Of a DNA stretch of 64,000 nt, positions 8,242-18,011 are shown piece by piece. The notes beneath the pieces are model-generated. The model searched no databases, had not been told where the DNA came from, and worked only from the letters and a program-made list of their open reading frames with translations. The stretch spans positions 1 to 64,000 of the forward strand of contig NZ_PYGC01000015.1 of NCBI RefSeq assembly GCF_003014495.1. The letters are read 5' to 3'. Both the position numbers and the translations under genes were made by a program. Within the stretch, counting starts at the first letter, position 1, and each line of letters starts with the position of its first letter. The DNA comes from Prolixibacter denitrificans (GTDB lineage: Bacteria; Bacteroidota; Bacteroidia; Bacteroidales; Prolixibacteraceae).

Positions 8242-9408
8242 TTACCAATTATACTGCACTTTATCTTTTTCGTACCACATTAGTTTTGGGCTGGATGGCT
8301 GCTCGGGGGCAGGAGGCAAGCTGTTTTTGGAGGGGACGTATTTCTGTTCCATTTCGTGAAGGTACTGCATGGTAGCTGACGAAAAGGGAGGGTAGTGTTT
8401 CTTGTCCTTTAAGGCAACGCGTTGATAGAGGCGGAAAAAAGCAAAAGGATTGGCCGTTTGTTTGATTAGCGTGCGTTTGCCCATCTTTTGCATAATAGCG
8501 TTGGCCATGAAGTAGCCGGTGGGATGACCGTTCATGGGAATTAAATCCTGGATAATTTTGCGGTCGCTATTGGGAAATGCGGCCATTTGGGTAAAGTACT
8601 TGTCAAGCTCACGAATGGTTTTCGGCGCTTTATCCAGGTAGTGCTGATAGGATTTAGCCCAGTCGCAATTGGAGAACGACCCTTTCTTCAGAAAAAACTT
8701 CTTTTTATCGATCAGGTCTGCAATTCCTTCGGTTTCCATCTGGGTGAGCATCTGTACCATCGGGTAATCTGGTTGGTGCTTATCCGGATAATGGGTATTC
8801 CTGATTTTATCGCGGTAGATATGATACGCTTCGTGTGCCAGCAGATAGGGGAGATACGAATCAAAATCCATGCTGAATACCAGGTCGATGATAATGCCTG
8901 AAGGTGCGCGGGTGGTAGAATTCTCGAAAATGGCGAACGACACCGGTGGTAGCGAGTTATCGATAGAAAAGCTGTCGGGCAGGAAATTGCGCGCCATTGA
9001 CAGGGCGGTTTCAATCAGTTGCTCTTTCTGCAACTTGGTTTGCAGTTCTTTCAATTTCTTTTCTTTTCCCTTGATCAGCAAGTAGTGATCCAGGTATTCG
9101 GACTGTTGGTCATTCTTTTTCAATGCTATGTTAAGAACCGAATCCATCGAAGGCATGAAGGCTAGCCGCAATTGGTGTTCAAAATTCTTTTGTGAAAATC
9201 CTCCCGCAAATAGTATCTGGTAAGCCGGGCTATTGAAGAGGGCGTTCCACTCTCCGGGAGGAGGTTCTTTATCTTTTATCAAAGAAGACTCGATTTGCCA
9301 GAATGGCTTCATTCCCGAGAAATCGATAGAATTATTTCCGATGATTTGGGCGTATAGCGATGCACTGAACAATAGAAAGGTGAAAAGAAAAAGAATTCGA
9401 ATTTTCAT
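8242..9408 (-). CDS. Secreted HExxH zinc peptidase-like protein (DUF5700-like, tentative)
   Basis: 388 residues with a signal peptide ending in SLYAQ. The sequence LLAHEAYHIYR provides a HExxH zinc motif, and a downstream METEGIAD segment could supply the third ligand glutamate, as in gluzincins. It is probably exported to the periplasm or cell surface. I place it tentatively with the Bacteroidota DUF5700 'putative zinc-dependent peptidase' family by memory of its architecture. No operon partners. Confidence 0.6.
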   Translation of the reverse strand: MKIRILFLFTFLLFSASLYAQIIGNNSIDFSGMKPFWQIESSLIKDKEPPPGEWNALFNSPAYQILFAGGFSQKNFEHQLRLAFMPSMDSVLNIALKKNDQQSEYLDHYLLIKGKEKKLKELQTKLQKEQLIETALSMARNFLPDSFSIDNSLPPVSFAIFENSTTRAPSGIIIDLVFSMDFDSYLPYLLAHEAYHIYRDKIRNTHYPDKHQPDYPMVQMLTQMETEGIADLIDKKKFFLKKGSFSNCDWAKSYQHYLDKAPKTIRELDKYFTQMAAFPNSDRKIIQDLIPMNGHPTGYFMANAIMQKMGKRTLIKQTANPFAFFRLYQRVALKDKKHYPPFSSATMQYLHEMEQKYVPSKNSLPPAPEQPSSPKLMWYEKDKVQYNW

Positions 9409-9772
9409 TATTCCCTCATTATAGTCGCTGCAGGATGGCGTTGTTCAATGCTTCTCAAAAGAAGTTCTCAATAGTGCTCTACCGAATGTTTTATTTGAAG
9501 ATGTAAATATGATAAATTATATTGGTTTGGGGAATGATTACGGTATGAAAAGCCTTTAATTTTAACTTAAGATGAATATAAAACAGAGACCGGATTTATT
9601 CAGAGATGTCGCTTCCCGTTTATTTTGTGCGATATCATGATGAAGTTAACCGGGCGTTATCATTTTATCAAGACGACTCCGTTCGTATCAGGTTCCGTTT
9701 TCGATTTCATATTTTTGCGGCAGAATTGCTGGAAAATAGATATATTCAATTGGTTTTACTTCGATTAGCAAA
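9409..9772 (+). promoter_or_regulatory. Intergenic region with TATTTTTG promoter box
   Basis: No convincing gene; a short open frame at 9606-9788 looks random. A TATTTTTG box at 9710-9717 fits the Bacteroidota -7 element and lies 55 bp before the FUSC-like gene. A TTG -33 box is not evident. Confidence 0.4.
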
Positions 9773-11896
9773 ATGTGGCAAGAGCTAAAAAATAAAATTT
9801 GGTACGAATCGGTACGGCAGACTTTCTGGCGCTATCCCGATCGGCTGATGGCGATGAAAGCTACCATTGCGATGGCCTTACTGTCGGTGCCGTTTGTCTT
9901 GACCGGTTATGCCTATTTCGGAGTAACGCTGGCGTTGGGTGCATTGGCAGGAGCTTTAGCCGAAACTGATGACCATCCCAAAGGCCGCATCAAAGCGTTG
10001 GTATTGACGGTACTTAGTTTTGCCCTGTCCAGTGCTTCCGTTGAGATTTTACGCCCGACTCCCTGGCTGTTTGCGATTGGTTTGGCAGGCTCCACTGTAC
10101 TGTTCATTTTGATTGGCGGTTTAGGCGAGCGTTACCGTGGCGTTAGCTTCGGTGCGGTACTGATTGCCATCTATACGATGCTGGGAGATTCGCTTCGGCC
10201 GGCCCCTTATTGGCAGCCCATTCTCTTACCGGCGGGTGCGTTGGGCTATGGTTTGCTATCGCTGGCATTGTTGTACCGTCATCCCTGGCGCTTGCTGGAA
10301 GAACAGCTGGCGAGAGGCTACCTGGCACTTTCTGCTTACCTCGAAGAGAAAGCCCGCCTGTTTCCCAGCAATGCAGAAAAGCAGACGACCATCCGTCATC
10401 GGTTGGCCATGCTGAATATAGAAATGGTGAATGCGTTGGAGCGCACCAAGGAGGTGTTGAACAGCTACGCCGATGCCCTGGACGACCAAACGGAACTGGT
10501 GCCGTACCTTCGCCGGTTCATGTTGTTGCAGAGTTTGCACGAACGGGCTGCTTCCAGCCATGAGCGCTATGAATTACTCAGCAGCAATCCGGACAACCAG
10601 GCATTGATGGAGGGCTTTGGACAGTTGTTGCTACAGCTGGCACAGGCAACGCGACGGTTAGCGGATACACTGCTGACGGGTGTCCCTTACCGGCATCCTG
10701 TTTCGCTGAACTGGATTGTCAATGCGCTGAATGAGCAATTGAAGCAACGCCCCGAGTCAGGAAAGCAGGGCCTTTCGCTGTTGCTGCATAACCTCACGCA
10801 ATCGCACCGTTCACTCCTGAACCTAAGTGATATCTCCCAACGAAAATATATTCCGCGACTAGCCCGGGATACCCGCACATTGTGGGAACGCCTGAAAGCG
10901 CAATTGCACTGGCGTCATCCCCGGTTACGCCATGCTGTTCGGCTGAGTACCTGTTTTGTGATTGGCTTCGGATTGATGCAGTGGCTGCACATCGAGAAGG
11001 GGGAGTGGATTTTGCTGACCAGCTTATTTGTCTGTCAGCCCAGCTATAGCGAAACCCGTCGTAGGCTGTTTCAGCGTATTCTGGGAACGTTTATGGGCGT
11101 GGCAGCCGGTGTAGCGGTTGTGCAGATTCTTCCCACACAAATGGGGCAACTGGTTTTGATGCTACTGGCCGCTTTTTACTTCTTCTTCTGGTTACGGAAG
11201 CGCTATTACATCGCCGTTATCTTTATCACGATGTTTGTTTTGGGCGCTTTTAATCTCCTGTCGGGAAAAGGCGTTGCCATGATGGGCCCGCGGATGTTGG
11301 ATACGGTGTTGGGTGCAGCCCTGGCAATTGTTTCTGTGAGAATACTTTGGCCCGACTGGCAATACAAGCGCCTGCCGGTTTTGATTTCCGAAGCATTGGC
11401 AAAAAACACTGCTTATTTCAAAGCCATTCTAAAAGAATACCGTCTGTCGGAAGAAGATGATTTGGATTACCGCATTGCCCGCAGACAAGCTCACCAGGCA
11501 GACAATGCGTTGGCCATGGCGTGGCAGGATATGCAGATGGAACCCTGGAAACAACAACGATTCCGGCAGCAGGCCTTCCGGCTCACGTACCTGAATCATG
11601 CGTTGCTGTCCTATCTTTCGGCGTTGGGTGCGCACCGCGATATTCAGCAGTTCATTCATCCGGAGATGGAGGAGTTTTCTGTCAACATTGAAGAAGCGTT
11701 GGTAGAAGCCAGTCAAATGCTGGCCGGTTCGTTAAAGGGTGAACCCACCTGTCATATGGAGCCGATACTGGTTCGTCTTCGCGAACGGCTTTCCGAGATG
11801 GAAGACGGGACCAACCGGCAACAACTGGTTCTGCTGTTCAACGTGGCAGAAGTTACCGACCAGCTGCTACAAACTTCGACTGATATTTCCCGTTAG
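9773..11896 (+). CDS. FUSC/YccS-like inner-membrane transporter
   Basis: 707 residues with two multi-helix membrane blocks (about 25-165 and 385-520). Each is followed by a long helical cytoplasmic domain, the architecture of YccS/YhfK and related aromatic-acid-efflux-like FUSC proteins. The ETDDHP-KGR segment after the first helices and the LTSLFVCQPSY segment in the second block are typical. The role is inferred to be efflux of aromatic or organic acids, with no direct evidence of substrate. Its stop overlaps the convergent gene at 11893 by 4 bp. Confidence 0.8.
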   Translation: MWQELKNKIWYESVRQTFWRYPDRLMAMKATIAMALLSVPFVLTGYAYFGVTLALGALAGALAETDDHPKGRIKALVLTVLSFALSSASVEILRPTPWLFAIGLAGSTVLFILIGGLGERYRGVSFGAVLIAIYTMLGDSLRPAPYWQPILLPAGALGYGLLSLALLYRHPWRLLEEQLARGYLALSAYLEEKARLFPSNAEKQTTIRHRLAMLNIEMVNALERTKEVLNSYADALDDQTELVPYLRRFMLLQSLHERAASSHERYELLSSNPDNQALMEGFGQLLLQLAQATRRLADTLLTGVPYRHPVSLNWIVNALNEQLKQRPESGKQGLSLLLHNLTQSHRSLLNLSDISQRKYIPRLARDTRTLWERLKAQLHWRHPRLRHAVRLSTCFVIGFGLMQWLHIEKGEWILLTSLFVCQPSYSETRRRLFQRILGTFMGVAAGVAVVQILPTQMGQLVLMLLAAFYFFFWLRKRYYIAVIFITMFVLGAFNLLSGKGVAMMGPRMLDTVLGAALAIVSVRILWPDWQYKRLPVLISEALAKNTAYFKAILKEYRLSEEDDLDYRIARRQAHQADNALAMAWQDMQMEPWKQQRFRQQAFRLTYLNHALLSYLSALGAHRDIQQFIHPEMEEFSVNIEEALVEASQMLAGSLKGEPTCHMEPILVRLRERLSEMEDGTNRQQLVLLFNVAEVTDQLLQTSTDISR

Positions 11897-12729
11897 GCAG
11901 GAGGCAGGAATATTTCCAGACTTTCTTCGTAAAAGCGGGTCAGAAGTTCCTGCTGATTTTCAGCTTTAACAACATCTGAGAGCAATAGTACCCGGTGTGT
12001 CTGATGGTCCGTCAGCCACTGTCCCGGCGCATCGGTATGCCGGTCTGGCACTACGTCTGGTTGGTCTTTTCGCAAAATCACGTAGAAGTGCGGTTCTTTG
12101 ATTTCTTTCCCCGGTGCCGCCAATCCAATGGAAATGGAGCGCAGCAGTTCGCCGTGTGATTCACGCCGCATAGGAATCAGGGCTTCGGTATTAAAATGTT
12201 GCGGCCAGGTCTTGATTTCTCTGGTATGCTCGAATGGTTGAAGTAATTTTTCCAACACCAGGGCGGTATTATTGCGCAAGGCGATATTCTGCCAGAGCGC
12301 ATTTCCGGAATGCTGACCAAACGTAAACTCATCATCCAGTTTAGTTGGGTGATTCCGGTCTACCGGAAACTGAATGGCCTCATCGTCCAGCTGGTGGTGG
12401 TGCAACATGGTTTTAAATCGCTTAAGCACTTCGCCTTTGCTTAATTCAATCAATGGCACCTTTTTCAGGATATGTAGGTATTCATCCAAAAAGATGAGGG
12501 TAAAGCTGGTCACGTCGAGCCCCACATGAAAATATTCGTGATGTACTTTGATTTTATCGCCGTAGAAGAAACCATCGTGATGCCACGACATGCTGCGGTG
12601 TTCATGGTGGTGATGTTTCTCTACCAGGTGTTCGCCGGCCAGGGCAATGAACTGAACAGCATGGTGCAGCTGATACATGGCTTCCAGTTCGTCTTTTCCA
12701 AAGGGTTTTAATATCGTCCAGTCGCTCAT
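11893..12729 (-). CDS. His-rich cytosolic protein, DUF5996-like (weak)
   Basis: 278 residues with no signal peptide or membrane segment. It is strikingly rich in histidine (KHHHHEHR, SWHHDG, HHEYFH, LHHHQ). The segment TWPQHFN followed by PHFYVILR faintly recalls DUF5996 proteins, which carry a WPHHFD...PYFY pattern. Not recognised with certainty. The histidine clusters suggest metal binding, but that is inference. Convergent with the FUSC gene and overlapping it by 4 bp. Confidence 0.6.
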   Translation of the reverse strand: MSDWTILKPFGKDELEAMYQLHHAVQFIALAGEHLVEKHHHHEHRSMSWHHDGFFYGDKIKVHHEYFHVGLDVTSFTLIFLDEYLHILKKVPLIELSKGEVLKRFKTMLHHHQLDDEAIQFPVDRNHPTKLDDEFTFGQHSGNALWQNIALRNNTALVLEKLLQPFEHTREIKTWPQHFNTEALIPMRRESHGELLRSISIGLAAPGKEIKEPHFYVILRKDQPDVVPDRHTDAPGQWLTDHQTHRVLLLSDVVKAENQQELLTRFYEESLEIFLPPA

Positions 12730-12993
12730 AGTTTCCTTGTTTTAATGTGGTAGCTACGACCGGAGGCGGTTTTTCCGGTTAAACCGGGAAATTGAAGGCG
12801 AATCTCCGGCCGGTAAATATCAAACGGACATGTTGAGTGTCCGGGATATATATAATAGTAACGTTTTCAGGATATTAATTGTTGATGAATCGCGCGGTTA
12901 ATTGAGGGCGCTCTTCTTCAGTTTTCACGATTTATTTTTTATTTCATCATGTGGGTGATTACATTTGTCAGGTTATCAATCAGCATGAATTCT

Positions 12994-13665
12994 ATGCGTA
13001 CCACTTATCGTTTTCTGATGTATATACTGACGCTCGTATTTATCAGTGGCTGGGCAGGGTGCAAACCGAAGCCGAATGGTTTTGACATCCGCACCGGTGA
13101 TATTCTGTTTCGGGGAGCTGCCGATGCTAACCTGTCGCAGGCTATTGACCAGGTAACGCAAACCGGAAAGGCGACGCATTTTAGCCACATGGGAATTGCC
13201 GAAGTGACTCCGGATGGCATTTATGTGTTGAATTCGGAGCCGAAGCATGGTGTGTTCCGTCAGCCGCTCGATTCCTTTTTGCATCCTGACGGGGAAAAAT
13301 CAGAAGTGGTGGCGTACCGATTGAAAGCGCCGTTCCGGAAGTTCATCCCGGAAGCGATGAAGCGGGCAGAGCAATTACTTGGACAGCCTTATAATTATAC
13401 CTACATTCTTCCGGATACGGGATATTATTGCTCGGAATTTGTGTACACGATATTCGCTCCCGATTCGGTATTCAAATTAAATCCGATGACCTTTAAAAAC
13501 CCGCAAACCGGGCAGTTCGATTCGACCTGGGTAGCTCATTATCAAAAACTGGATATTGCGGTTCCGGAAGGAAAACCCGGTTGCAATCCAAATGGGATGG
13601 CTGCTTCGGATAAATTGGAGCGACTGGGCGAGGTTAAAATAAACAATGTAAAAGCAACTAACTAA
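12994..13665 (+). CDS. YiiX/YebB-like papain-fold lipoprotein
   Basis: About 223 residues from the chosen ATG. Upstream in-frame ATGs at 12985 and 12949 exist, but this start gives a compact lipoprotein signal peptide ending in the lipobox WAGC. The mature part has the permuted NlpC/P60 (YiiX) arrangement: GDILFRG, then FSHMG with the catalytic histidine, then YYCSEFV with the catalytic cysteine. Such proteins are thought to act on amide bonds of lipids or peptides at the envelope. The deoC gene follows after 13 bp, so the two are probably co-transcribed, an unusual pairing. Confidence 0.75.
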   Translation: MRTTYRFLMYILTLVFISGWAGCKPKPNGFDIRTGDILFRGAADANLSQAIDQVTQTGKATHFSHMGIAEVTPDGIYVLNSEPKHGVFRQPLDSFLHPDGEKSEVVAYRLKAPFRKFIPEAMKRAEQLLGQPYNYTYILPDTGYYCSEFVYTIFAPDSVFKLNPMTFKNPQTGQFDSTWVAHYQKLDIAVPEGKPGCNPNGMAASDKLERLGEVKINNVKATN

Positions 13666-13678
13666 CCAATCAATCATC

Positions 13679-14392
13679 ATGACGAAACTGAACGAACTGG
13701 CGAAAATGATCGATCACTCCATTCTGCATCCCACGTTAACGGATGCGGATTTGAAAAGGGAGTGTGAAGTAGCCGCGAAATACGATGTGGCCTCGGTTTG
13801 CGTGAAGTCTTATATGGTAAAACAAGCCGTCGAATTACTCAAGGATACCGGTGTACTGGTCGGCTGTGTCATCGGTTTTCCTGCCGGGAATTCCACCATC
13901 GAGGTGAAACGCTTCGAAACCGAAGTGGCCTGTTCCGATGGAGCTGTGGAAATTGACATGGTTGTCAATATTGGAAAGGCCTTGCAGGGCGACTGGGATT
14001 ATATCCGGAAGGAGATAGAAACCATTACAGATGAATGTCACTACCACGGCGCGATTGTGAAGGTGATTTTCGAAACTGATTTTGTTACCAAAGAAGAAGA
14101 CATCAAACGGTTGTGTGAAATTTGTACCGAAGCAGGTGCTGATTACGTGAAGACGTCGACCGGCTTTGGCTTTGTGAAAGGAGCCGATGGAAAATACAGC
14201 TATGAAGGGGCAACGTTGAAGAACCTGGAGCTGATGCGAACATATTCCGGCCCGAATGTGAAAGTCAAAGCGGCGGGCGGTGTTCGAACACTCGATCAAC
14301 TGTTAGCAGTGAAGGAAGCCGGCTGTACCCGTTGCGGAGCAACTGCGACGATTTCTATGCTGGAGGAAGCCAAAGAACGGTTTGGAGCCTGA
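13679..14392 (+). CDS. deoC: Deoxyribose-phosphate aldolase
   Basis: 237 residues, a normal bacterial DeoC length. It splits 2-deoxyribose 5-phosphate into glyceraldehyde 3-phosphate and acetaldehyde. The Schiff-base lysine is K158 in DYVKTSTGFG. VKVIFET and the phosphate-binding VKAAGGVRT strand are also present. It follows the YiiX-like lipoprotein closely and ends at a strong terminator. Confidence 0.95.
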   Translation: MTKLNELAKMIDHSILHPTLTDADLKRECEVAAKYDVASVCVKSYMVKQAVELLKDTGVLVGCVIGFPAGNSTIEVKRFETEVACSDGAVEIDMVVNIGKALQGDWDYIRKEIETITDECHYHGAIVKVIFETDFVTKEEDIKRLCEICTEAGADYVKTSTGFGFVKGADGKYSYEGATLKNLELMRTYSGPNVKVKAAGGVRTLDQLLAVKEAGCTRCGATATISMLEEAKERFGA

Positions 14393-14403
14393 AACAAAAT
14401 AAA

Positions 14404-14436
14404 AAAATCCCTGAAGTAATTTACCTCAGGGATTTT
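14404..14436. terminator. Bidirectional intrinsic terminator
   Basis: aaaatccctga at 14404-14414 pairs with tcagggatttt at 14426-14436, giving A/T runs on both sides. It can serve deoC (plus strand) and the convergent NO reductase gene (minus strand). Confidence 0.85.
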
Positions 14437-14457
14437 GGGTGTACAGCGATTAATTGA

Positions 14458-16701
14458 TTATTTCTTTTTAATCGACCAGCCTGTTTTCAATCCAAAAACA
14501 AACCAAACCAATACCAGTGCGCCGGCGGTGAATACCGTATCGCCAATCACGCGCAACCAACGGATGGTTTGCATGGGCGGATGATTCAGGAATTGTGCTG
14601 AGCGGGCATACCACAGACCATATTTTACACTGGCCCAGGTTTGCATCAAACCTACCGGGAGAAGGCTGATAAGTACCATCAGCAACAAGCCGATGTTCAG
14701 TGTCCAGAAGGCAAATTTCAGTTGCTTTTCCTTCCATTGCGGTTGTAGGTTCATGTCCCGAAGAACAAATAACATCAAACCGATCCCCAACATCCCGTAC
14801 ACACCAAAAAGTGCGGCGTGAGCATGGACGGCTGTCGTATTTAGCCCTTGCATGTAGTAGAGTGCAATCGGTGGATTAATCAGAAAACCAAAGATTCCTG
14901 CTCCGACGAGGTTCCAGAACGCTACGGCCACAAAGAAGTTAATCGGCCATTTATAGGTTTGGATCCAACTACTGGCTTTGCTCAAACGGATGTTGTGGTA
15001 GGCTTCGAAGCCTATAAGGACCAGCGGCACAACCTCCAGGGCACTAAACGTTGCACCGATGGCAAGAACTGCAGTCGGCGTTCCTGCAAAATAGAGGTGG
15101 TGGAACGTTCCGAGAATACCTCCGGAAAGGAAAATAATGGTCGAGAAGAGAACCGTTGCCGTAGCCAGTTTCGGTTTAATCAACTGCATGCGGACAAAAA
15201 GGAAGGCAATAACAACCGTAGCAAATACCTCGAAGAATCCTTCCACCCAAAGGTGAACAACCCACCAGCGCCAGTATTCGGCAATGGAAAGATTGGTTTG
15301 TCGTCCCCACATCAGGCCGGCACCATAGAAAGCGGCAATAGCGATGGAGGAGATGAGGAAAAGAATGAGTAGCTGTCTATTCTCTGATTTTTTGGTTAAC
15401 GCAGGCCAGAGTGCTCTTCCCAGAAGGAAAAGCCAGATGAAAAGTCCGGCGAAAAGGAATATCTGCCAGAAACGTCCCAGGTCGACATATTCGTATCCCT
15501 GGTGACCGAACCAGAAGTTTTCGACCAGACCAAGGCGTTGCATGATTCCCAGCCATTGTCCAACCAGTGAGCCGACGACAATTACCAGCAGCGCAATGAA
15601 AAGAATGTTAACACCAAGTTTTTGGTATTTCGGCTCGTGCCCCGACACGGCTGGTGCCATGAATAATCCGGTCGCCAGCCAGGAAGTTGCAATCCAGAAG
15701 ATAGCTAGCTGCAGGTGCCATGTTCTGGATACGCTGTACGGTAATACTTTATCGAGGGGGAGTCCGTAAAAGCCCAATCCTTCCACTCCATAGTGAGCCG
15801 TGATGACTCCCATGGCAATTTGTACCAGAATCAAGAGCGAAACCACCCAAAAATATTTTAACGTGGCACGCATTGAAGGAGTAATTTGTTGTCCAGAGAG
15901 GGGATTGACCTTCGGAACTTCGGTGAAATCTTCTTCTTCGCGGTTTGAAGCATAATACCAGGCAAGCAGACCAATTCCTGCAAGCAGCAGTATCACACTG
16001 AATCCGGTCCAGATAATCAATGAACTGGTCGGTTTATTGTCAATTAGTTTTTCGGGCGGCCAGTTGTTGGTATACGTGATTTCCATTCCCGGGCGGTCAG
16101 TGGATGTGGCCCAGGTAGCCCAGAAAAAGAAAGCATTCATTTCGTGCATCCTTTCCGGGTCTTTGACGGTTCCGGGCGGAATGCTGTAATCTTCACGGAG
16201 CTTTTGATATTGTGGACCATCCATAAAAAGACCGGTGTATTCTTTGCTGATAGCTTTCACGGCTTCGGCCTGAACATCAGGAATGGTTAGCACTCCTGTT
16301 TTTACATCATACCGGTTTTTCCTTATCAGGTCTTTCAGTCGGGCCTTAAGTGCCGCTTTGTTTTCATCGTTCAGGGCGGCATAGCCTTTTCCGTAGTCGG
16401 CTTCGGCCCATTTATTCAGAATAAAAACAGCCTCTTTGTGTAGCCAATCGGCCGTCCAGTCGGGCGCTTTGTAGGCGCCGTGTCCCCAAACGGTACCCAG
16501 TTCTTGTCCACCAATGGATTGCCACACATTTTGCCCATTCTTAATGTCCTGGCCGGAAAAAAGTGTTTCTCCGCTTTGGGTGACAACTTTATCCGGTTCG
16601 GGAGGTGCCTTACGGTAGATCTCTTCACCGTAATAGAGTAATACACCAAATGAAATTACCATGACAAGGATAAATCCTGCCCATAATCGTTTTGTGTTCA
16701 T
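14458..16701 (-). CDS. norZ: Quinol-dependent nitric oxide reductase (qNOR)
   Basis: 747 residues. An N-terminal helix and periplasmic domain (NGQNVWQSIGGQELG region) are fused to the NorB-like haem-copper-superfamily core of about 12 helices. This fusion, without a separate cytochrome c subunit, defines qNOR. The EGFFEVFATVV helix and the FHHLYFAG helix with the adjacent histidines that bind the haem and non-haem iron site are visible. The enzyme reduces 2 NO to N2O with quinol. It is divergent from the Ric/Rrf2 genes, which fits a shared NO-detoxification regulon. Confidence 0.95.
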   Translation of the reverse strand: MNTKRLWAGFILVMVISFGVLLYYGEEIYRKAPPEPDKVVTQSGETLFSGQDIKNGQNVWQSIGGQELGTVWGHGAYKAPDWTADWLHKEAVFILNKWAEADYGKGYAALNDENKAALKARLKDLIRKNRYDVKTGVLTIPDVQAEAVKAISKEYTGLFMDGPQYQKLREDYSIPPGTVKDPERMHEMNAFFFWATWATSTDRPGMEITYTNNWPPEKLIDNKPTSSLIIWTGFSVILLLAGIGLLAWYYASNREEEDFTEVPKVNPLSGQQITPSMRATLKYFWVVSLLILVQIAMGVITAHYGVEGLGFYGLPLDKVLPYSVSRTWHLQLAIFWIATSWLATGLFMAPAVSGHEPKYQKLGVNILFIALLVIVVGSLVGQWLGIMQRLGLVENFWFGHQGYEYVDLGRFWQIFLFAGLFIWLFLLGRALWPALTKKSENRQLLILFLISSIAIAAFYGAGLMWGRQTNLSIAEYWRWWVVHLWVEGFFEVFATVVIAFLFVRMQLIKPKLATATVLFSTIIFLSGGILGTFHHLYFAGTPTAVLAIGATFSALEVVPLVLIGFEAYHNIRLSKASSWIQTYKWPINFFVAVAFWNLVGAGIFGFLINPPIALYYMQGLNTTAVHAHAALFGVYGMLGIGLMLFVLRDMNLQPQWKEKQLKFAFWTLNIGLLLMVLISLLPVGLMQTWASVKYGLWYARSAQFLNHPPMQTIRWLRVIGDTVFTAGALVLVWFVFGLKTGWSIKKK

Positions 16702-16729
16702 TGCAACAAGTTTTATGAGTTGGTGTGAA

Positions 16730-16737
16730 CAAATGTA
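16730..16737 (-). promoter_or_regulatory. Probable -7 box for the NO reductase gene
   Basis: On the minus strand the sequence reads TACATTTG, matching TAnnTTTG, 29 bp from the start codon. The 110-bp divergent region is very A/T rich. It also holds an inverted 'ttttaatccttttaaaa' stretch (about 16754-16770) that could bind a regulator such as the nearby Rrf2 protein; that link is inference. Confidence 0.45.
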
Positions 16738-16780
16738 AAAATATAAAAAGACCTTTTAATCCTTTTAAAAGAAAAATACA

Positions 16781-16788
16781 TATTTTTG
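16781..16788 (+). promoter_or_regulatory. Probable -7 box for the ric operon
   Basis: TATTTTTG, matching TAnnTTTG, lies 24 bp before the Ric start codon at 16812 and points away from the NO reductase promoter. No clear TTG at -33. Confidence 0.45.
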
Positions 16789-16811
16789 TGTCGTAAATAA
16801 TTCTGAACGAT

Positions 16812-17540
16812 ATGAAGATAACGAGTGATTCAAACGTAGGAGAGATTGTACGTGAGAACTTTAAAGCAGCCCAGGTGTTTGCTTCTCACCATATTGATTT
16901 TTGTTGTAACGGCAATCGTCCATTGAACGAAGCAAGCCGCAAGGCCGGTGTGGAACCGGAAATTTTGCTGGAAGAGTTAAATGCAGCACTGGCAGAAAAC
17001 GATCCGGATGCTGATTATTTAAATGCACTGGCGTTGGATAAACTGATTGACTATATTGTCGACCGGCATCATACGTATGTGAGGAAACATATTCCGGTTT
17101 TGTTGGAGAATCTGGAGAAAATAGAGCGAAAGCATAGTGAACATCATCCTGAGATAATTGAGATAAAAAAATTATTTGAAGGTTCAGCTGGCGATTTGAC
17201 GATGCACCTGCAAAAGGAAGAAATGGTTCTTTTTCCTCATATTAAACGTCTGGAAGCAGTAAAAAGGGGCGAAATTCCTTATCAGGCGCCGTCATTCGGG
17301 CAGGTAGAAAATCCGGTTGCAATGATGATGCAGGAACATCAAAACGAAGGAGAACGTTTCGAAAAGATTGCTAAATTATCGGCCGGATACAGTATTCCGG
17401 ATGACGCCTGCAATACCTTTCGGGTAACTTATGAGCAGTTGGCCGACTTTGAAAAGGATTTGCATCGGCACATTCATTTGGAAAATAACATACTTTTTCC
17501 AAAAGCCATTGAACTGGAACAGAAGATGTCGGTTAAATAG
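16812..17540 (+). CDS. ric: Iron-sulfur cluster repair di-iron protein (Ric/ScdA/YtfE)
   Basis: 242 residues. The N-terminal ScdA_N domain (about 1-60) carries the HIDFCCNG motif. It is followed by a hemerythrin-like four-helix domain with the metal ligands in HH, HHPE, MHLQKEE, QEHQNEGE and HRHIHLENNILFP segments. It repairs Fe-S clusters damaged by nitric oxide or oxidation. First gene of a three-gene unit with the Rrf2 regulator (20 bp gap) and a membrane protein (4 bp gap), divergent from qNOR. Confidence 0.93.
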   Translation: MKITSDSNVGEIVRENFKAAQVFASHHIDFCCNGNRPLNEASRKAGVEPEILLEELNAALAENDPDADYLNALALDKLIDYIVDRHHTYVRKHIPVLLENLEKIERKHSEHHPEIIEIKKLFEGSAGDLTMHLQKEEMVLFPHIKRLEAVKRGEIPYQAPSFGQVENPVAMMMQEHQNEGERFEKIAKLSAGYSIPDDACNTFRVTYEQLADFEKDLHRHIHLENNILFPKAIELEQKMSVK

Positions 17541-17560
17541 ATGAACTTTTATATTAAAAA

Positions 17561-18007
17561 ATGGTAGGAAAAGCAGCTGAATACGCCATCAGGGCCTTGG
17601 TTTACATCTGTATGAAAAATCTGGAAGGGAAAACGCCCGGCTTTCGCGAAGTAGCAAAAGAAATTGAAAGTCCGGAACCTTACACCGCCAAAATCTTGCA
17701 GACGTTGGCCCGATCGCGTGTACTTTCTTCGGTGAAAGGCCGGGGAGGAGGATTCTTTTTCAAAGAGCTTACCCCCGAAGCATCACCCACACTGTATGAT
17801 GTCATCAGCCAAATGGGAGATGCCCATATATTTACCAGTTGCGGATTCGGATTAAAGCATTGCGACGACGCACATCCTTGTCCGATGCATGAAGAGTTTC
17901 TTCCTATCCGGGACGGATTTTATCGCCTGGTACGCAAGGAGACAATTTATTCCCTGGCTCAAAAGGTGATGAAGCGGGAGGCCGTCATTAATCGACTAAT
18001 GAATTAA
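17561..18007 (+). CDS. Rrf2-family regulator, probably NO-sensing (NsrR-like)
   Basis: 148 residues with an N-terminal winged helix (AAEYAIRALVYI; RVLSSVKGRGGGF wing) and the three-cysteine cluster motif SCGFGLKHC...HPC expected to hold a [2Fe-2S] or [4Fe-4S] cluster. Its place between ric and a membrane protein and opposite qNOR suggests that it controls this NO-response module and its own operon. Assigning NsrR rather than another Rrf2 type is inference from context. Confidence 0.85.
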   Translation: MVGKAAEYAIRALVYICMKNLEGKTPGFREVAKEIESPEPYTAKILQTLARSRVLSSVKGRGGGFFFKELTPEASPTLYDVISQMGDAHIFTSCGFGLKHCDDAHPCPMHEEFLPIRDGFYRLVRKETIYSLAQKVMKREAVINRLMN

Positions 18008-18011
18008 GTAT

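Noticed and set aside
9606-9788. Short plus-strand open frame ahead of the FUSC gene
   Set aside because: Random-looking composition, and it overlaps the probable promoter and the start of the real gene.
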